64,000 bases of DNA from Pseudocercospora fijiensis CIRAD86 (Eukaryota > Ascomycota > Dothideomycetes > Mycosphaerellales > Mycosphaerellaceae): positions 198,886 to 262,885 of the forward strand of contig NW_006921536.1 of NCBI RefSeq assembly GCF_000340215.1, written 5' to 3'. This document shows, piece after piece, positions 42,585-54,458 of the stretch. A program made the position numbers and the translations under genes. The first letter of the stretch is position 1. Every line of letters begins with the position of its first letter. The notes beneath the pieces were generated by a model that made no database searches, was not told where the DNA came from, and worked only from the letters and a program-made list of their open reading frames with translations.

Positions 42585-43676
42585 TCACGAGCAGAGACTC
42601 ATCGTCGGTGGCAACGAGTAATCGTTTATCAATCTCTCCAGCCTGAGACCAAGCCGCCCCCGAAGCTGGCTAGCAAATTGCTTCAAATGCTCCAGTTGGA
42701 CCGCACCGTCCGCACTATCCTGATAACCAAATTTCTCCGGGTGTTCCAGCGTCGAAAGGAGCATAATCGCACGTAAGGTATCTCTGTGGCCGAGCTGCAG
42801 TCCGGGTACGTTCAGCGACAAGATGCTCTCGACTTGTGAAAGCACCGCGAGCAGTAGCAGGAAGCGAGCTTCTCGAGCGTACATGCCTTCGGACATGACC
42901 AGTCGCTCGCAGATGTCGAACGCGCGATCAATCGCCGCCAAACTTTCAGCGCTCCTGTCCAGTTGACCAGTGTCATATGGTGCTGTATGGTTCACGAATT
43001 GCAGCAGGTCTTCAATGTCCTGGTAGTGAGCGTCGGAGCCCAAGAAGTCCGTGTGATTCGGGACAGGGAAGGAAGTCGAGAATGGATTACCATTGAATTC
43101 AATTCCAGGAAAGGAGGCTATACTATTCGAGGCATCTTGCGCCGGCGCAAGGAGACCATCCTCCGGTATCGCGTGCATTCCACGGCCAGTGGAACTTTCT
43201 GAGATGTCCGAGTCGGTTCGCACAGCGTGCAGAGTTCCGCCTGTGGAAATCGGGAGAGCGCCTGGGAATAGTATTTCCAGCGGGTCTTGGAGGGATCCCG
43301 CACTACTGGACACGCTGCATGATGTATGGTCTTTATAGCAAGCAGTATCGTTGGTGTATTGCGAAGATGAATCTGTCAGACGCCCCTCAGAGTCAGCAGT
43401 TGGAGAAAGTAGTGACTGACCACATGTAATCTACGTACTCTTGAGGATTACTCCAGTGTCTCCTTGCTTCAACGTACCTGCCGTCGACCCGAGGAGTGGG
43501 TCTGTTCGAATTTTCCGAGGCCGGCCTGCGGTTCGAGCTTCACTGTAAGTACAGTTGCGTCCATCAATTTGACAACGTCCACAGGTAGGTAGCTCTTTGG
43601 TGCAGGCTTGTTTACGGCGATAGCATTGGTCGCAAGCGTTCGTATGCACTTTGTTCGACGTCGAGGGGAGGCTCAT
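42585..43676 (-). CDS. AflR-like Zn(II)2Cys6 transcription factor
   Basis: Two exons, 43676-43439 and 43372-42585, intron 66 nt (GTACGT...GACAG), split Asn codon, 341 residues. The binuclear zinc cluster lies at residues 15-43: ACDQCYRRKQACTKELPTCG, then RCQIDGRNCTYSEART. It is followed by the basic linker GRPRKIR that in AflR-type factors selects the DNA site. The C-terminal half has an AflR-domain look: FDICERLVMSEGMYAREARF, LLLLAVLSQVESILSLNVPG and a final helix LRGRLGLRLERLIND. Such proteins usually switch on an adjacent polyketide cluster, but no biosynthetic enzyme is seen here. The neighbour is a RIP-degraded piggyBac element 335 bp away, so it may be an orphan regulator. Confidence 0.88.
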
Positions 43677-45376
43677 TCTGCTGTCGAGTGGTTGAGACTA
43701 TCTTCATCCGCACATTAGAGATGGTAGCCGAATTGCTTTTGTGGAACATCGGTAGTGACGTTGCCATCCTGGCTACGTAGCTGTTTAGTGGCACAACGGA
43801 CTAGCAGGAGTCAGTGGGAAAGAGGTCAATATTTCGCAGAGCGAGGTGAGGTGCTGAGACATAAACATGTCAGCCGATTGCCTGAAAAGGACTAGCCTGG
43901 TCTAGATTTCAACCAGCATCTTTCCACAACATTTATACAGATGACGGGCAGCACTGTATAGATCTCGATTGTCTTAGCATCGTCAGATACCAACTGAGTC
44001 CTCCCACGCTTTGTGGGTCGCCTCGTTTGGGTGCGCTGCCATACTTTGCGATCTTCGCCAAAGCCGCCGCTGGGCTTGCAATTCTTCCTTGCGGATAGCC
44101 CACAGGCCGACTGTAATCTACCGGCAAGACTGGAATGGCAGTGCTTGATGTATGGAAATAATGCCATCCTGACTCGTTGCATGTCACACGTCGGGTTTCG
44201 GAGAGTCCTACCTCAGCTGTCATCAGACCAATCGAGGTGTTGGTGGTCGTTGGTTTGCTGTTCAGTCTTGCTGTATCCGAAGCAAAGCAAGGGCAAGCAG
44301 ACCAAAGTAACAGAGATCACAGAGAAGATCAGACCAGTGAAATTCAGACGAGCCCTCAGCTTTTGCCAGTGTCGTGTGAAATCTCCGGCATGTGGTTCTT
44401 GGCGGGTCCTGGCAGTCATGTCACGTCAGCATGTCAGGCTTCTAGGCTTCACAATTTTATTCATCGCAGCTCTCCAGATTGTGCAACTTCATTCGTGAGT
44501 GCCTTGTGTAGAAATGCAATGATCCGTCACGCCGGTACTCGCTGCCGGCGGATTTCCATGCATGTACGCTACCAGCGGCGGATTTCGCGAAGAACCTCGT
44601 CCTTGCATAAGTGTCGACTCAAAACACATGATCGCCATCCATCGATCGATCCTGGAATGCCATTAGTTCTCCGCAAATCATAAAATAAAGCAAGATCTTG
44701 GTCGATTGCTTTGCTGGCTTTTCTTCGATTCCCAACTTCACAAGTGGAGGACTCAAGCTGCATCACCTCGGAGCAACAGCGTGCATTGAGACCGTCTAGG
44801 CAGCACCGGAGAGATGTCTGGCCAGAATAACGTGTGTCGGCTTCGTCAATGGCCTTGCTTTGGAATTCTGCTAAGTCTGAACTGCAGGCTGTGCAAATAT
44901 ATTCGCGTTGCCAGCCGTCGCACTCCGTCCAGTATGGAGAGACGCGGTATCCTAGCAACATTCCATGATCTCGTGCGGTCCACGATTTTGCTCGCACCGG
45001 TCACACTCGTATATTGAAACTTTCAATAGCCGGAGCCGCGTGGTCTTGAGAGCTTCATGATGGTGCCTGAACCTCCAGAAAAGAGAGCGGACTTGCGATG
45101 GGAAGCAATGAGTCATGTATTAGAGATCAATGCATGTCAACCCAAGTCTGTGCTGCGCTGTGCTGAAACGAACACCACCAGCCACGTGTTTGCGCGGCGA
45201 TGCCAATAGCAAGTTTCAGTATTGAACATGGGAGACGCCTGATGACGGTGGAGATGAGGGTGTGTCAGCGTACGCCCAGTTTCAGGTCCGGGCCGGCATT
45301 GGGTGTATATGAGTGTTGTATCGCTAATGTGTTTCTTGATGCATGCATCTGTCTTGCGCAGTGCCATAGTGAGAAG
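43677..45376. other. 1.7 kb intergenic stretch with weak ORFs
   Basis: Nothing is certain. A minus-strand ORF at 44213-44419 (ATG at 44419) encodes 68 residues with one good membrane segment (LIFSVISVTLVCLPLLCFGY). Another at 44569-44961 encodes 130 Cys-containing residues beginning MLLGYRVSPYW. Both are orphans with no splice or motif support, so they are mentioned only as candidates. Confidence 0.35.
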
Positions 45377-46510
45377 ATGGAGTCACCCAGGTGGAAGCAG
45401 CGGTTGAGAGATCGCTTGGAGAATTCAGGGATGCACGTGCCTGATCGCTTTCGCCCGCTCGGCCCCAGCGGATCCTCCCTTTCGTCCATCTTGTCCACCG
45501 AACGCTTCTTACACACAAACGTATCCCTTTCCACCCGCAGATACAGCAGACCGCGAACGAAGCCCTTGACGTGGGCCGCCGAAGTCATGAATGCGCTGCA
45601 CAAAATCGCCGGCGTGCAAGAAGCAGATTCTAGCAGTGAGATACCACCTGTCCCCCAGCCGACCATAGTCAACTACACAGCAATCTCACAACCGCCTCCG
45701 ATTCCGCCCAAAGACAGCAACGACGCCCGCAGCGTAGTCAGTGCCACTTCCGGCAAACGTGCGCCCCTGCCATTGAGACGCCGCCGAAGCCAAAGGTCCT
45801 TCAAGTCAGCCAAATCAGGCCAATCTCAATCTCGAGGCGACCACACGCCCAAACTCGATCCCAAATCTCTAGGTCCAGTTCCAGCACTCCCCGCCTTACC
45901 CTCGCACAGAAGCCAAACCTCAATCCCACAAACAAACCGCACAGACGTTTCAACCGAAGGCGGAGAAGACGATGACTTCGAATGGGGACCCCAACATCCA
46001 TGCTTCCCACACCAGAATCCACACTGCGCACCTTCCTCTGAAGAATTCATCTCCACCCGCATAATCCGCGTAAAGCGAGACTACTTGATCGCAGGAGACT
46101 TGTATCCACAATACGCGAACCTATACCCAGAAATACTACACCCATTAGTCACAGACGAAGAGTTCCGTACTCTGATCGCCGATATCAATTCCATCCTACA
46201 ATCTTCATTTTCGCCATTGACCTGGCGCGCATGGGTCGATTCCATCCTCGGCGTGCTCACAGGCTATATCTACGACGATCTGGGCCTCACGGGCGCTAAG
46301 AGAGGCGAGAGGGAACTGGAAACTTATATCGACGATTGGAATGGTGCGCATGAAGTTCAAGGCAGAGAGGTCAAGATTGTTCAATTGAGGAGGACGGGAT
46401 TCATGAATTTGGATTTCGTGATTCCTGATCCTCAACTCGATGCGCCCGTCGAGGAAGAGGAAGAGGATGGCGAGGAGCAGGATGTCGAGGGAGCTCTGCC
46501 AGCTGAGTAG
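45377..46510 (+). CDS. ERF4: Erf4/golgin-A7 family, palmitoyltransferase subunit
   Basis: Regulatory subunit of the Erf2-Erf4 (DHHC9-GCP16) protein acyltransferase that palmitoylates Ras at the ER/Golgi. 377 residues from ATG 45377 (MESPRWKQRLRDRLENSGMH); an in-frame ATG at 45200 would add 59 unlikely residues. The N-terminal two thirds is disordered and rich in Pro, Ser and Arg, with SQPPPIPPK and PVPALPALP proline motifs. The Erf4 domain occupies about 232-352: STRIIRVKRDYLIAGDLYPQ, LYPEILHPLVTDEEFRTLIA, INSILQSSFSPLTWRAWVDS and LGVLTGYIYDDLGLTG. The tail is very acidic. Fungal Erf4 proteins have this layout, and the length is normal. Confidence 0.92.
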   Translation: MESPRWKQRLRDRLENSGMHVPDRFRPLGPSGSSLSSILSTERFLHTNVSLSTRRYSRPRTKPLTWAAEVMNALHKIAGVQEADSSSEIPPVPQPTIVNYTAISQPPPIPPKDSNDARSVVSATSGKRAPLPLRRRRSQRSFKSAKSGQSQSRGDHTPKLDPKSLGPVPALPALPSHRSQTSIPQTNRTDVSTEGGEDDDFEWGPQHPCFPHQNPHCAPSSEEFISTRIIRVKRDYLIAGDLYPQYANLYPEILHPLVTDEEFRTLIADINSILQSSFSPLTWRAWVDSILGVLTGYIYDDLGLTGAKRGERELETYIDDWNGAHEVQGREVKIVQLRRTGFMNLDFVIPDPQLDAPVEEEEEDGEEQDVEGALPAE

Positions 46511-47035
46511 AATGAGCTGTCGTATGTAGAGAAATTGAGGGCTACGGGTGGGACGTGGAAATCCGATGGAAAGAGGCCGAAGGGAAAGAGGCCGGAGGGA
46601 CGAAAGGAGGCTCCTGTAGGCCAGGAACCAGTGAGAACGGTGGAAGAAACAATTGCGCAAAAGGCAAGCGAAGGAAAAGTTTGTTGGGTTATGCTATGAG
46701 CGAGGCATTGATGGGTTATGGCTATGAGCGAGGCGTTGGATGGGTTCTGCTACTTGAGCAGCTTTCGAATGCGAACTATACCCAGGATTGTTAATTACGT
46801 TTGGGATATCATGGAAGGGGATAGCATTGTACAGTACGCTGCAAAAACACTCGCAACTTGAACAGCACGACATCGCTCCTGTTGTATGACATGCGATCTC
46901 GACGTCTTCAACCTTACTCAAAGATCCTCAGTATGGCTCGGATAGGCTAGTCTCTCTTCTCGCATGGTCTAATGCTGCCACGCCGAAACACAGCCCGCAT
47001 TTCCCGCTAACATATACCTTCATTCACTCATAAAC
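46511..47035. other. Intergenic stretch between converging genes
   Basis: It lies between the 3' ends of ERF4 and ORC6. A GATGGGTT(C/A)TGCTA / GATGGGTTATGGCTATGAGCG near-duplication lies around 46690-46750. No gene seen. Confidence 0.5.
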
Positions 47036-48307
47036 TCATCCCGCAGCCTCAATACCTTCAATCCTCTTCAAAATCCCCTCCTTCCAAGCCCTAAACTCTT
47101 CCCTCCTCTCCTCACTCAACCAATCAACCTCAGGCGAAAACATGGTCCCCAACCCATACTCCAAACCCGCAGCATTACCTCTCCTTCTTCCTCCTCCTCC
47201 TCCTCCCTCAACCTCCCTACCCTCCTTCCCACCCCCTTTCTCCTTCCTCCTCAAAGGCGTCTTAGACGTCCGTTCTTGACATGTACTCTTCCTCGGCGTC
47301 CCCTCCCCATCATCATCCTCCAAATCCTCAAACCCTCCTTCAGGAATATTCTCGTACCATTCCATCTCCAACCAACCAGAATCTTCGGCTTCGAGGATAT
47401 AAAATCCAAGATCTGTTTCCAATTCTTTTTTCCCTGCTCCTGCATAATGACTTTCGAGAACTTTCTCTAGAGCCTCACGTTTCATGGTATGGACGTCTGA
47501 GTTTGAGATGGGTAGGCCTCGCATTCGAGCGCAGGTGATGGTGTGGAGTGCTAGGATGAGAGCTGGCCATTTGATCTCGGGTTTTGTTTCAGGGACTTCT
47601 GAAGGTGGTGGTGGAGCAGATTTGGCGGATTTGGCAGATTGGGGGGTCTTTCGTCGTCTTTTAGATCTTGATTCAGGTTCTGTTTGGGGCGGTGCGGCGC
47701 GAGATTCTATCTCGGCTTTCACTGCTCGGGCACCGACGAAGATGTGAGGTGCTGCTTTGGATGTAGAAGTGGATTGGCATATCGTTCTCACTAGCGTTGC
47801 GACAGATGATGGTAGTCCATCGATGTCTTGCTCCTCACTCGTGCTCTGACGTGGTGTTTTCTCTGCCTCATCTTCTTCAATCGCACGTTTTCTCTTTCCG
47901 CTCGATAGAGTCGTTGCATTTTTACCGGGAGTAACATTCTTTGACGTTGGTGTCTTGCTAGGCGTGCCTTCACCATTCAATGCATCCCTCCTCCTTCCCT
48001 CCACTCCCCTCGTAGGTGTCTTCGGAGTTCCAAGCACATCATCCAGAAACGCATACAACTTCTTGTACACGTTTGGCTTCACGGGCGGCTTGGGCTTGTC
48101 GATATCCAGCTCTAGTCTCTTCGCTAGCCTTTGACATGCGATATGCGCGCAAGCATAACTCCTTCCGATTTCTTCTTCGGGCTTGAGGTGGGCAGCTTTG
48201 GCGCGCGATTGGGATAGTAGTGAATTCGCGAGGGTGAGGAGTTCGGGAGGGAGGAAGGAGACGGTAGGTAGCAATGTCGTGAGAGCGAGTTCAATTGGCG
48301 TAGGCAT
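47036..48307 (-). CDS. ORC6: Origin recognition complex subunit 6
   Basis: Smallest ORC subunit, needed for loading the MCM helicase at replication origins. 423 residues, single exon, ATG 48307. The N-terminal cyclin-like TFIIB fold is recognisable: LALTTLLPTVSFLPPELLTL, SQSRAKAAHLKPEEEIGRSY and ACAHIACQRLAKRLELDI, then PPVKPNVYKKLYAFLDDVL. A long basic, Thr/Pro-rich linker with several TP/SP sites (GTPKTPTRG, TPSKTPTS) looks like CDK targets. A second helical unit is around 255-325 (WPALILALHTITCARMRGLP). The C-terminus (LGTMFSPEVDWLSEERREEF) is conserved in fungal Orc6. A glycine run (GGGGGG) near residue 376 is probably unstructured. Confidence 0.92.
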   Translation of the reverse strand: MPTPIELALTTLLPTVSFLPPELLTLANSLLSQSRAKAAHLKPEEEIGRSYACAHIACQRLAKRLELDIDKPKPPVKPNVYKKLYAFLDDVLGTPKTPTRGVEGRRRDALNGEGTPSKTPTSKNVTPGKNATTLSSGKRKRAIEEDEAEKTPRQSTSEEQDIDGLPSSVATLVRTICQSTSTSKAAPHIFVGARAVKAEIESRAAPPQTEPESRSKRRRKTPQSAKSAKSAPPPPSEVPETKPEIKWPALILALHTITCARMRGLPISNSDVHTMKREALEKVLESHYAGAGKKELETDLGFYILEAEDSGWLEMEWYENIPEGGFEDLEDDDGEGTPRKSTCQERTSKTPLRRKEKGGGKEGREVEGGGGGGRRRGNAAGLEYGLGTMFSPEVDWLSEERREEFRAWKEGILKRIEGIEAAG

Positions 48308-48931
48308 GATTGCAAGAGGTGGAAAGGGGTGTTCATCGCAGTACTACAATCATGAGGGCAAATTGCTGGAGACGCGAAGTCGGCTTCACTTACGCGCCTT
48401 TGCTCACGTCATCAACACACGCGCATGTGCTATTACCAGCTCCTTCATCTTAGCAACGACCAGATAATTCAGATAGTGGAATCTCCACCTGTCGAACGGG
48501 CAAAGCGATACAACAGTAGAGGTTCTCACGAAGCCTCAAAAGCCAACTTAATGCCCAAATCAGTGAAGTATATAAAGGCGTTGACCAACAACGCATAGCA
48601 TTTCAATACACGTTTTGTCATCCTATGAATTTGTTACATCGCCCATCCGCGGGCATACCCCCAACTCCATTGCCATGCCGCCATGAAGTCCCAGGATATA
48701 CCAATACGTTGGCCGCCCTCCAAACTACTCCTCCCTTATCCACCTTTCCAGTCCACCGATCCGATTCGAGATGGCGGCGACTGCGATTGTATCATAATAG
48801 GATTTTGCGATGATTGCCCCAATTGGAACGATCTTTGCACATCTGAAGGTCTATAAAAGTCCAATGCCATGGCTCGGGCTGCGCTACTAGATTCTGAGAC
48901 ATCATCAGTATTTCAGAAGTGAATATTTTGA
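48308..48931. other. Intergenic stretch
   Basis: It holds the promoter of ORC6 and the 3' flank of TUP1 (both minus strand). A TATATAAAGG-like element lies near 48570. No gene seen. Confidence 0.45.
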
Positions 48932-51096
48932 CTATACACGGTGTTCTAAACCACCAGTGTTGTATGGGAAGTAGCGCCAGATCCTAGCCTTCATGTCTCC
49001 AGAGCCGGTGGCGAACAAACCGCCCATTGGCGATGGGGCGACGGAGATGACTAAAAAAGAAATTAGCAGTAGTCTTGCAGACATTGACGCGATAAACCTA
49101 CCAGAGTTCTTATGTCCCTGCAGCATGAGCACAGCCTTTCCGGTCTCGGGATCCCAGAACTGCACTCCACGGTCTTTAGAGCCAGACATCACCCAAGATC
49201 CGTCGGGGGTAAGTGCTACACTCAGGACAAAGTCCTTGTGGCCTTCGAAAGTGCGGATACACTCGCCACTCTTTGGATTTGGCGGTGCGTTGCCCAGTGG
49301 TGCATACTGGCTACGTGGAGTCAATCTCCACATGCGGATGGTCTTGTCGAGAGATCCAGACACGAGGTGCTCTCCAGATGGGGAGAAAGCGACAGAGTAT
49401 ACACTGTCCTTATGACCCTGCTCGCCCTCTGTGCGTTCGACAAGCACGCCGGTCTGCGTGTCCCAGATGCGTACGCTCTTGTCCAAGCTACCAGCTGCAA
49501 CATATCGACCGTTTGGAGACATGGCGACCGTCGTCACTCCGTCTTCAATCGAGAGGGTGAGGACGCACTGATTGTCCTGCAGGTCCCAGAGTCTGATTGT
49601 TCTATCCCCAGATCCGGACGCAATGTATCTACCATCAGAGGCAAAGTCAAGGGAGTAAATGTCCTGGTCATGACCAGAGAATTGGTGACGAATCTGCTTG
49701 GCAGCAATGTCCCATACGCGAATGATCTTGTCTTCCGCGCCTGTAGCGAGGTATCGTCCATCTGGACTGAAGCATACGCTGCGGATGTAAAGATCGCCTT
49801 CGGAATTGGTTTGATTGTCCTGGAGGTGACAGACTTGGTTGCCAGAGTTGACATCATAGATCTGCGCCGATCTGTTGCAACCGGTTGCGACAAAGCGACC
49901 ATCATGACTGAAGCGAACACAGCACACCACGCTCTGGTGAGGAAGGTTGTGGACGAGGTCAACATCCAACCTGCGTGGCATCTGCGGGTTGAATACCGCG
50001 TGCCAGTCATCGCCCTGCTTCTTCAGGTGTGGAGGAAGCTTGTCTGGATCATAATCCGACAGCTGGTTGCCGATTCGGTCCAAGTCAACTGGGGTATAGG
50101 CGAAGTCTGGGGCAATCAATGCATTCGGGTTCGCTGGTCCTGGACCATTTGGTGGCGGCGTTGGGCGCGCGTGGTGTGGCGAGCCTGGGTAGGCTGCTGC
50201 ATGATTCTGCTGAGGTGTTGCAGGTCCACGTACTCCTGGTGGCGCTCCGAGGCGAGGCTTTCCAGCGCCTGGGCTAGCGGTGGGCTGAGGTGGCTGTCCT
50301 GGGTAGCCAACGAGACCTGGAGGACCCTGCTGTGGTTGACCATAGGCGAATGGGTTGTGCGGTGGTCCAGGAGGTGGTTGGGTGAGACCTGGAGGTGCTT
50401 GGCCTTGCATGTGTCCTGGCATGCCTGGCTGGCCTTGAGCTTCTTGAGGCGGAGGTGCAAGGCCTGGTCCACTCTGACCACCGCCGGCCATGATGCCTTG
50501 GAAGAGATTGGCAGGTCCGTGTCCTATGGCTGGAGGCTGCGGTTGAGGTGGTGCAGCGTGTGGGCCTTGCGAAGGACCACCTCGCTGCTCGAGCTCGTGT
50601 CGGAGACGCGCGATCTCGTCCTCATATCTGCAGAGCGTCAGTTGTTGCCGCTGGGTGGGCACTTGCAGGAAAGACTCACTTCTGCTTCATCTGGACGTGG
50701 CTGGTCTCGAGCTGATAGATCTTGGTCCTCACAAGTTCCATTTCCTGAATCTGCTGGTGCACTACTCGTAAACCAGTTAGCACATGTTTGCTGTCATGCA
50801 AGGAGTCCGGCCAATCTGGTGAAGGCCTATGTATATCAAGTTCAGGTGTCACGATGATTCTTGGGGAAAGCTCGATGAAAATGGCGCTGCGTGCTTCTTT
50901 GGCATGCCGACAAGCACACTGAGCTTGTGTCGCCTGCGATAGGGTATGGCGAAAGACAGGAACACTCACAATCGTGCTCATGGGCGGCTGACCGCTGAGT
51001 ATGCTGTTCGAACTCCGCGCGCACCTGGTCCAGCAGCTCCTGCAACCTGCTGCCCGCTTGCGGCCCCGGGGCCATGCCTCGGTGCGCGTTGTACAT
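48932..51096 (-). CDS. TUP1: Transcriptional corepressor Tup1 (RcoA/Groucho type)
   Basis: General corepressor recruited with Ssn6 to promoters. Four exons: 51096-50970, 50761-50680, 50627-49102 and 49050-48932; introns GTGAGT...GAGTAG (208 nt), GTGAGT...TGCAG and GTAGGT...TTTTAG; all phases join, 617 residues. The N-terminal tetramerisation coiled coil (SRLQELLDQVRAEFEQHTQR to YEDEIARLRHELEQR) is split over the first three exons. A Pro/Gln/Gly-rich linker of about 170 residues and LPPHLKKQGDDWHAVFNP precede seven WD40 repeats (e.g. VRFSHDGRFVATGCNRSAQI, VCFSPDGRYLATGAEDKIIR, ATGSGDMKARIWRYFPY). Ends GGLEHRV. Complete for the family. Confidence 0.96.
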
Positions 51097-53170
51097 TGTG
51101 CCGCGTTTGCGATCAGCTCCGTTGGCGATAGCAACGCGCAAATGTCGTCGTGGTCGGCGGTGAGTTGCCGGCGGCTAGACTGCCAACAGCGAGGGCGACG
51201 GCGACGTATGGCTGAGTCTCTTGTGACGAACTTTTCCCCAGCCCTTGCGCTCTGCGATACAACGGAACGCAGTCCGGGCGGCGTGGTGAGATGCGGTTTC
51301 GACTCAATGGGCGGGGATGGCTGATGGATGTTGGTCGATGGGAAGGAGGAGGGAGGCGAGGCGAGGCTTGGGATGGGGATGTTGGTGTGGCCGAGGCGAT
51401 GCTTTGGTGGAGCGCGGCGGCAATCACGACCCTCTCAAGTCTAACGGGGCATGGCAGGCTTTTGTCGTTCACAGTACAGATCTAAGTGTTAGCCAGGTTG
51501 CCAGGGTGGGGTGGGTCCGCGTCCCAGTCCATCGCTGCATTAGTGCAGAGCTTAAGCCCACCGTCTGATGACTCTGATCCTTGCATAGCGTGCCGGAGCG
51601 AGTGGAGCCAAGCTCAGACCCTACCGCTGTATGTATGCGGTCTCACACCTTTGTGCGTCTGCAGCAGCTCGCTTCCTGCTTCGGCCTCGACAGCTACATG
51701 GCCATGGCCCCTTGCTGCAACCACAGCAGTACTGTAGCACAAGTCACTCCATGAGCTTTCCGCATATGTCGCCCTTCCCAACGCCACCTGTCCACTGTGC
51801 TGTCTGCCGCCAAGCCGATTGCATACACCCGTTGCAGACCAGCTCGGTACTGTGCTCTACACTGACCTGAGCGGGCATAACAACGTCGCTTGGCATGGGG
51901 CGCATACGGCTGCAAAGCATGTATCCGCTGGCCGGCGTCTCCAACGCCTCACAACTGCATACACAAGCGATTGCAGGTGGAGTGATGCATATGCACTGCA
52001 CTGCACTGCACAACAGCCAGCACTCCGGCCACGAAGCCGATGCCACAGGCACAAGACAACCGCTGCCGATCTTAAGCCTAGCAAAGCATATACACAGAGC
52101 GAAATTTAGACGGCAATCAGGCTTTTGTGCAGCCATCCTCCCAAAGTCCAGGCCTTTTCCTAGCATGTCGGTTCTGCATTTGCATTTGGCCAAGGGACCA
52201 TTCGAGGAAGTCAGCATCACTTGCGCGTCGCGAGCCTCGATGATCGTGGACGTCAGAGCAAGGAACGTACTTCGGATATAACTGACTCTGAGTCTGTCTA
52301 CCACATCAAGGTACATGGATGCGCCAGATCCAGCACAGCGGTACCCTGAGAGGCCGCACTGTATCAGCTTGAGATTTGAGAAGCACAAAGCGCTTGGACG
52401 ACATCTTCTTTCGCCTCTCCCGGTCGACGAAACCGTTCGCTGCACAGAACCAGGATGACAAGGTTGGACATTCACCACCAAGCTTCTTCTAACGGCCAGG
52501 GTCGGCCCATTGAAGCTCCTCCCCGGTCCTGGCGCCATACAGATTATGCGCCTTTGAAACCCAATCTATTCTCTATGTAGAGGGTCCCAGGCCGGTCCTG
52601 GTCATGTATAAAAATCGCACTTGTGTTCGGAGCAGTGGAGTCACATACTTTCCCAGCGTTGCGGGATGGCGGGCAAAAGAAAGAGCAAGCGCACAGAGGA
52701 GCGAGGCTTTCACTGATGATTCGTGAAGCTTGCGGGAGCAGTGGAGTTCTGAACGTGGGAATGGCGCATCTGCGAGCACAAACTGTCTGGCTCCGCCAAA
52801 CGCTGTGACGATCGACCCGATTGGAGCAACCACAAGGAGTACAAATGCCAACACGTCTCTGCTTATTAACTCACCATGCGCCAGCGTCTCGTTTCTCGTG
52901 CTCCTGAGTCCTGAACCGAGTATGCGAATCGGTGGTTCGGAGACTTGCGTACAATCCCACTCAATGATCTCAATTACACTTCCAGCGTGCTTCTCGATCG
53001 CTCGGCCCGTGTATTGACTCGAAGCTGCCCACCTCCAATGTGTGCCCTGAAAGCAAGCACAAAGTCTATCGCTCGTCTTTACTGCAGCACCGCTCCATTG
53101 ACCAAATTGACATGGTGTTCCTGAGTGACTAAGATAACAAGAATCCCGCGTTCGCAGGATGGACGGGGTT
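51097..53170. other. Long region upstream of TUP1
   Basis: 2.1 kb, probably the TUP1 promoter and long 5' leader plus the 3' flank of the next minus-strand gene. Overlapping ORFs of 130-264 codons run on both strands (51744-52538 minus; 52573-53214 minus); the latter ORF overlaps the last exon of the gene at 53171 in another frame. They have no motifs and I treat them as chance in GC-rich DNA. Confidence 0.45.
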
Positions 53171-54010
53171 TCAAGATGCTGGCAGGATGGTTGGTAGACC
53201 ATCTCCGGGCTCATACAACCACCTCTCTTTATCCAATTTGTGCATCACCTCTTGTCTAAGCACTGCCATCATTTCCGGTCGATCGCGTTCGTACTCTGCA
53301 TGATATTAGTGGATCGCGCCGCTTGCCGCACATCTACCAGGACGAAGCAATTGGCATAAGGGGCTGCGGGAAAGTGGAAGAACTTGGAGAAGTAGAAGAA
53401 GCAAAATGCTCACCGTCTTCTGCCTGTCTGCTCTGCCGGACACCCATGTGCGTTCCTGACGTGAAGTACTTTCTTGCTGTAGCAGCATAGTAGGCATCAA
53501 GTTCGTCTGATTTGTGTCAACTATTGCCGCCGATGACGATGCGTCTTATTAGCCGGCCATACCTGGGTTGACCTCGCCATCTTCATGCCCTGACCCATAC
53601 ATAGGCATCAAAGAAGGCGTTCCCAGAGCAGGTGCACCCAGCAAGTAGCTACCATCAGGTTGTCTGTTCACAATATCTTGGTCCTCAACCTGCTGTCTCG
53701 CCGGCTTCGGTCGTGCATGTCTGCGCTCTGGAGAGCCATGCCTAAAACCTCGCTGTTGTAGCAGCTTCTGCCTTGGTGCCATTATTGTGTCTCTATCTGA
53801 TTCCGAATCCGCGAGCACTCCGTCTTCGAGTCTTGGTGTTGAGCGATTATTAGGTCGTCGCGTACGTGCAGAGGTGAGGAGGCCATTATGACGCGTCGAC
53901 GCAGCGCTCGCATGCGATCGCAGGCTGCTTTGTGAGGGCTGATGCCGCAGGGATGATGCTGTTGGTATGGTCGTCGCAAAAGGGTCGTGCGGTGGTCTGG
54001 GAGGAGGCAT
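53171..54010 (-). CDS. Unrecognised three-exon protein
   Basis: Exons 54010-53563, 53506-53414 and 53295-53171; introns of 56 nt (GTATGG, branch GGCTAATAA, acceptor ATCAG) and 118 nt (GTGAGC...TGCAG); phases agree, 221 residues. Residues 1-145 are disordered, with MPPPRPPHDPFATTIP at the start, an Arg/Pro/Ser core and QPDGSYLLGAPALGTPSLMP. The C-terminal 75 residues look folded and highly helical: DELDAYYAATARKYFTSGTH, RQAEDEYERDRPEMMAVLRQ and EVMHKLDKERWLYEPGDGLP. The last part becomes readable only through the two introns, and its composition strongly suggests real coding sequence. I do not recognise the family. Confidence 0.72.
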
Positions 54011-54458
54011 GCTGCGTATGACATGCGTCGTTTCAGGCGGATGAGAGCCTTGATAGAAGCATGAATCGCGCGACGGACATGTTCGGTTGCGGGTGGGTGC
54101 GATGAAGTAGCTGAAGTGGAAGTCGCTGGCAATGCTCAATTTACAGGCGCGAAGATTGTCTCAAACAAACGCAGATTAGCACTGGACACACTTTGTGCAA
54201 GGTACGGGCGAGTTGGCGGTAGAAACAGGACGTGTCTAGACCGTCCATGATAGCATGTTTGCAAGATAACAACCACTACTCAGTGAAGTCGTGCATCGCG
54301 CGACCGACTCCTCGAATGCTGATCTGATGGTATACAGCGTTTCTCAATCGTCTACGCACCAACCCATCGCCTCGCAGCCTCTCGTCTTCTCGCACACCAC
54401 TGCCTTCTGTTCATTCTTCTCCAGGCGCGGCCACTGGCACACAACTGATGAAAAAAGA
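54011..54458. other. Spacer between U2 snRNA 3' end and next gene
   Basis: It begins downstream of the U2 RNA (minus strand) and ends at the start codon of the 53171-54010 gene, for which it should hold the promoter. A T6 run (minus strand, 54451-54456) follows the U2 3' stem. No gene seen. Confidence 0.5.

Noticed and set aside
49112..50857. 581-codon plus-strand ORF
   Set aside because: Fully antisense to TUP1; an artefact of WD40 and Pro-rich codons read backwards.
51744..52538. 264-codon minus-strand ORF upstream of TUP1
   Set aside because: No recognised domain, and overlapped by open frames on the plus strand.
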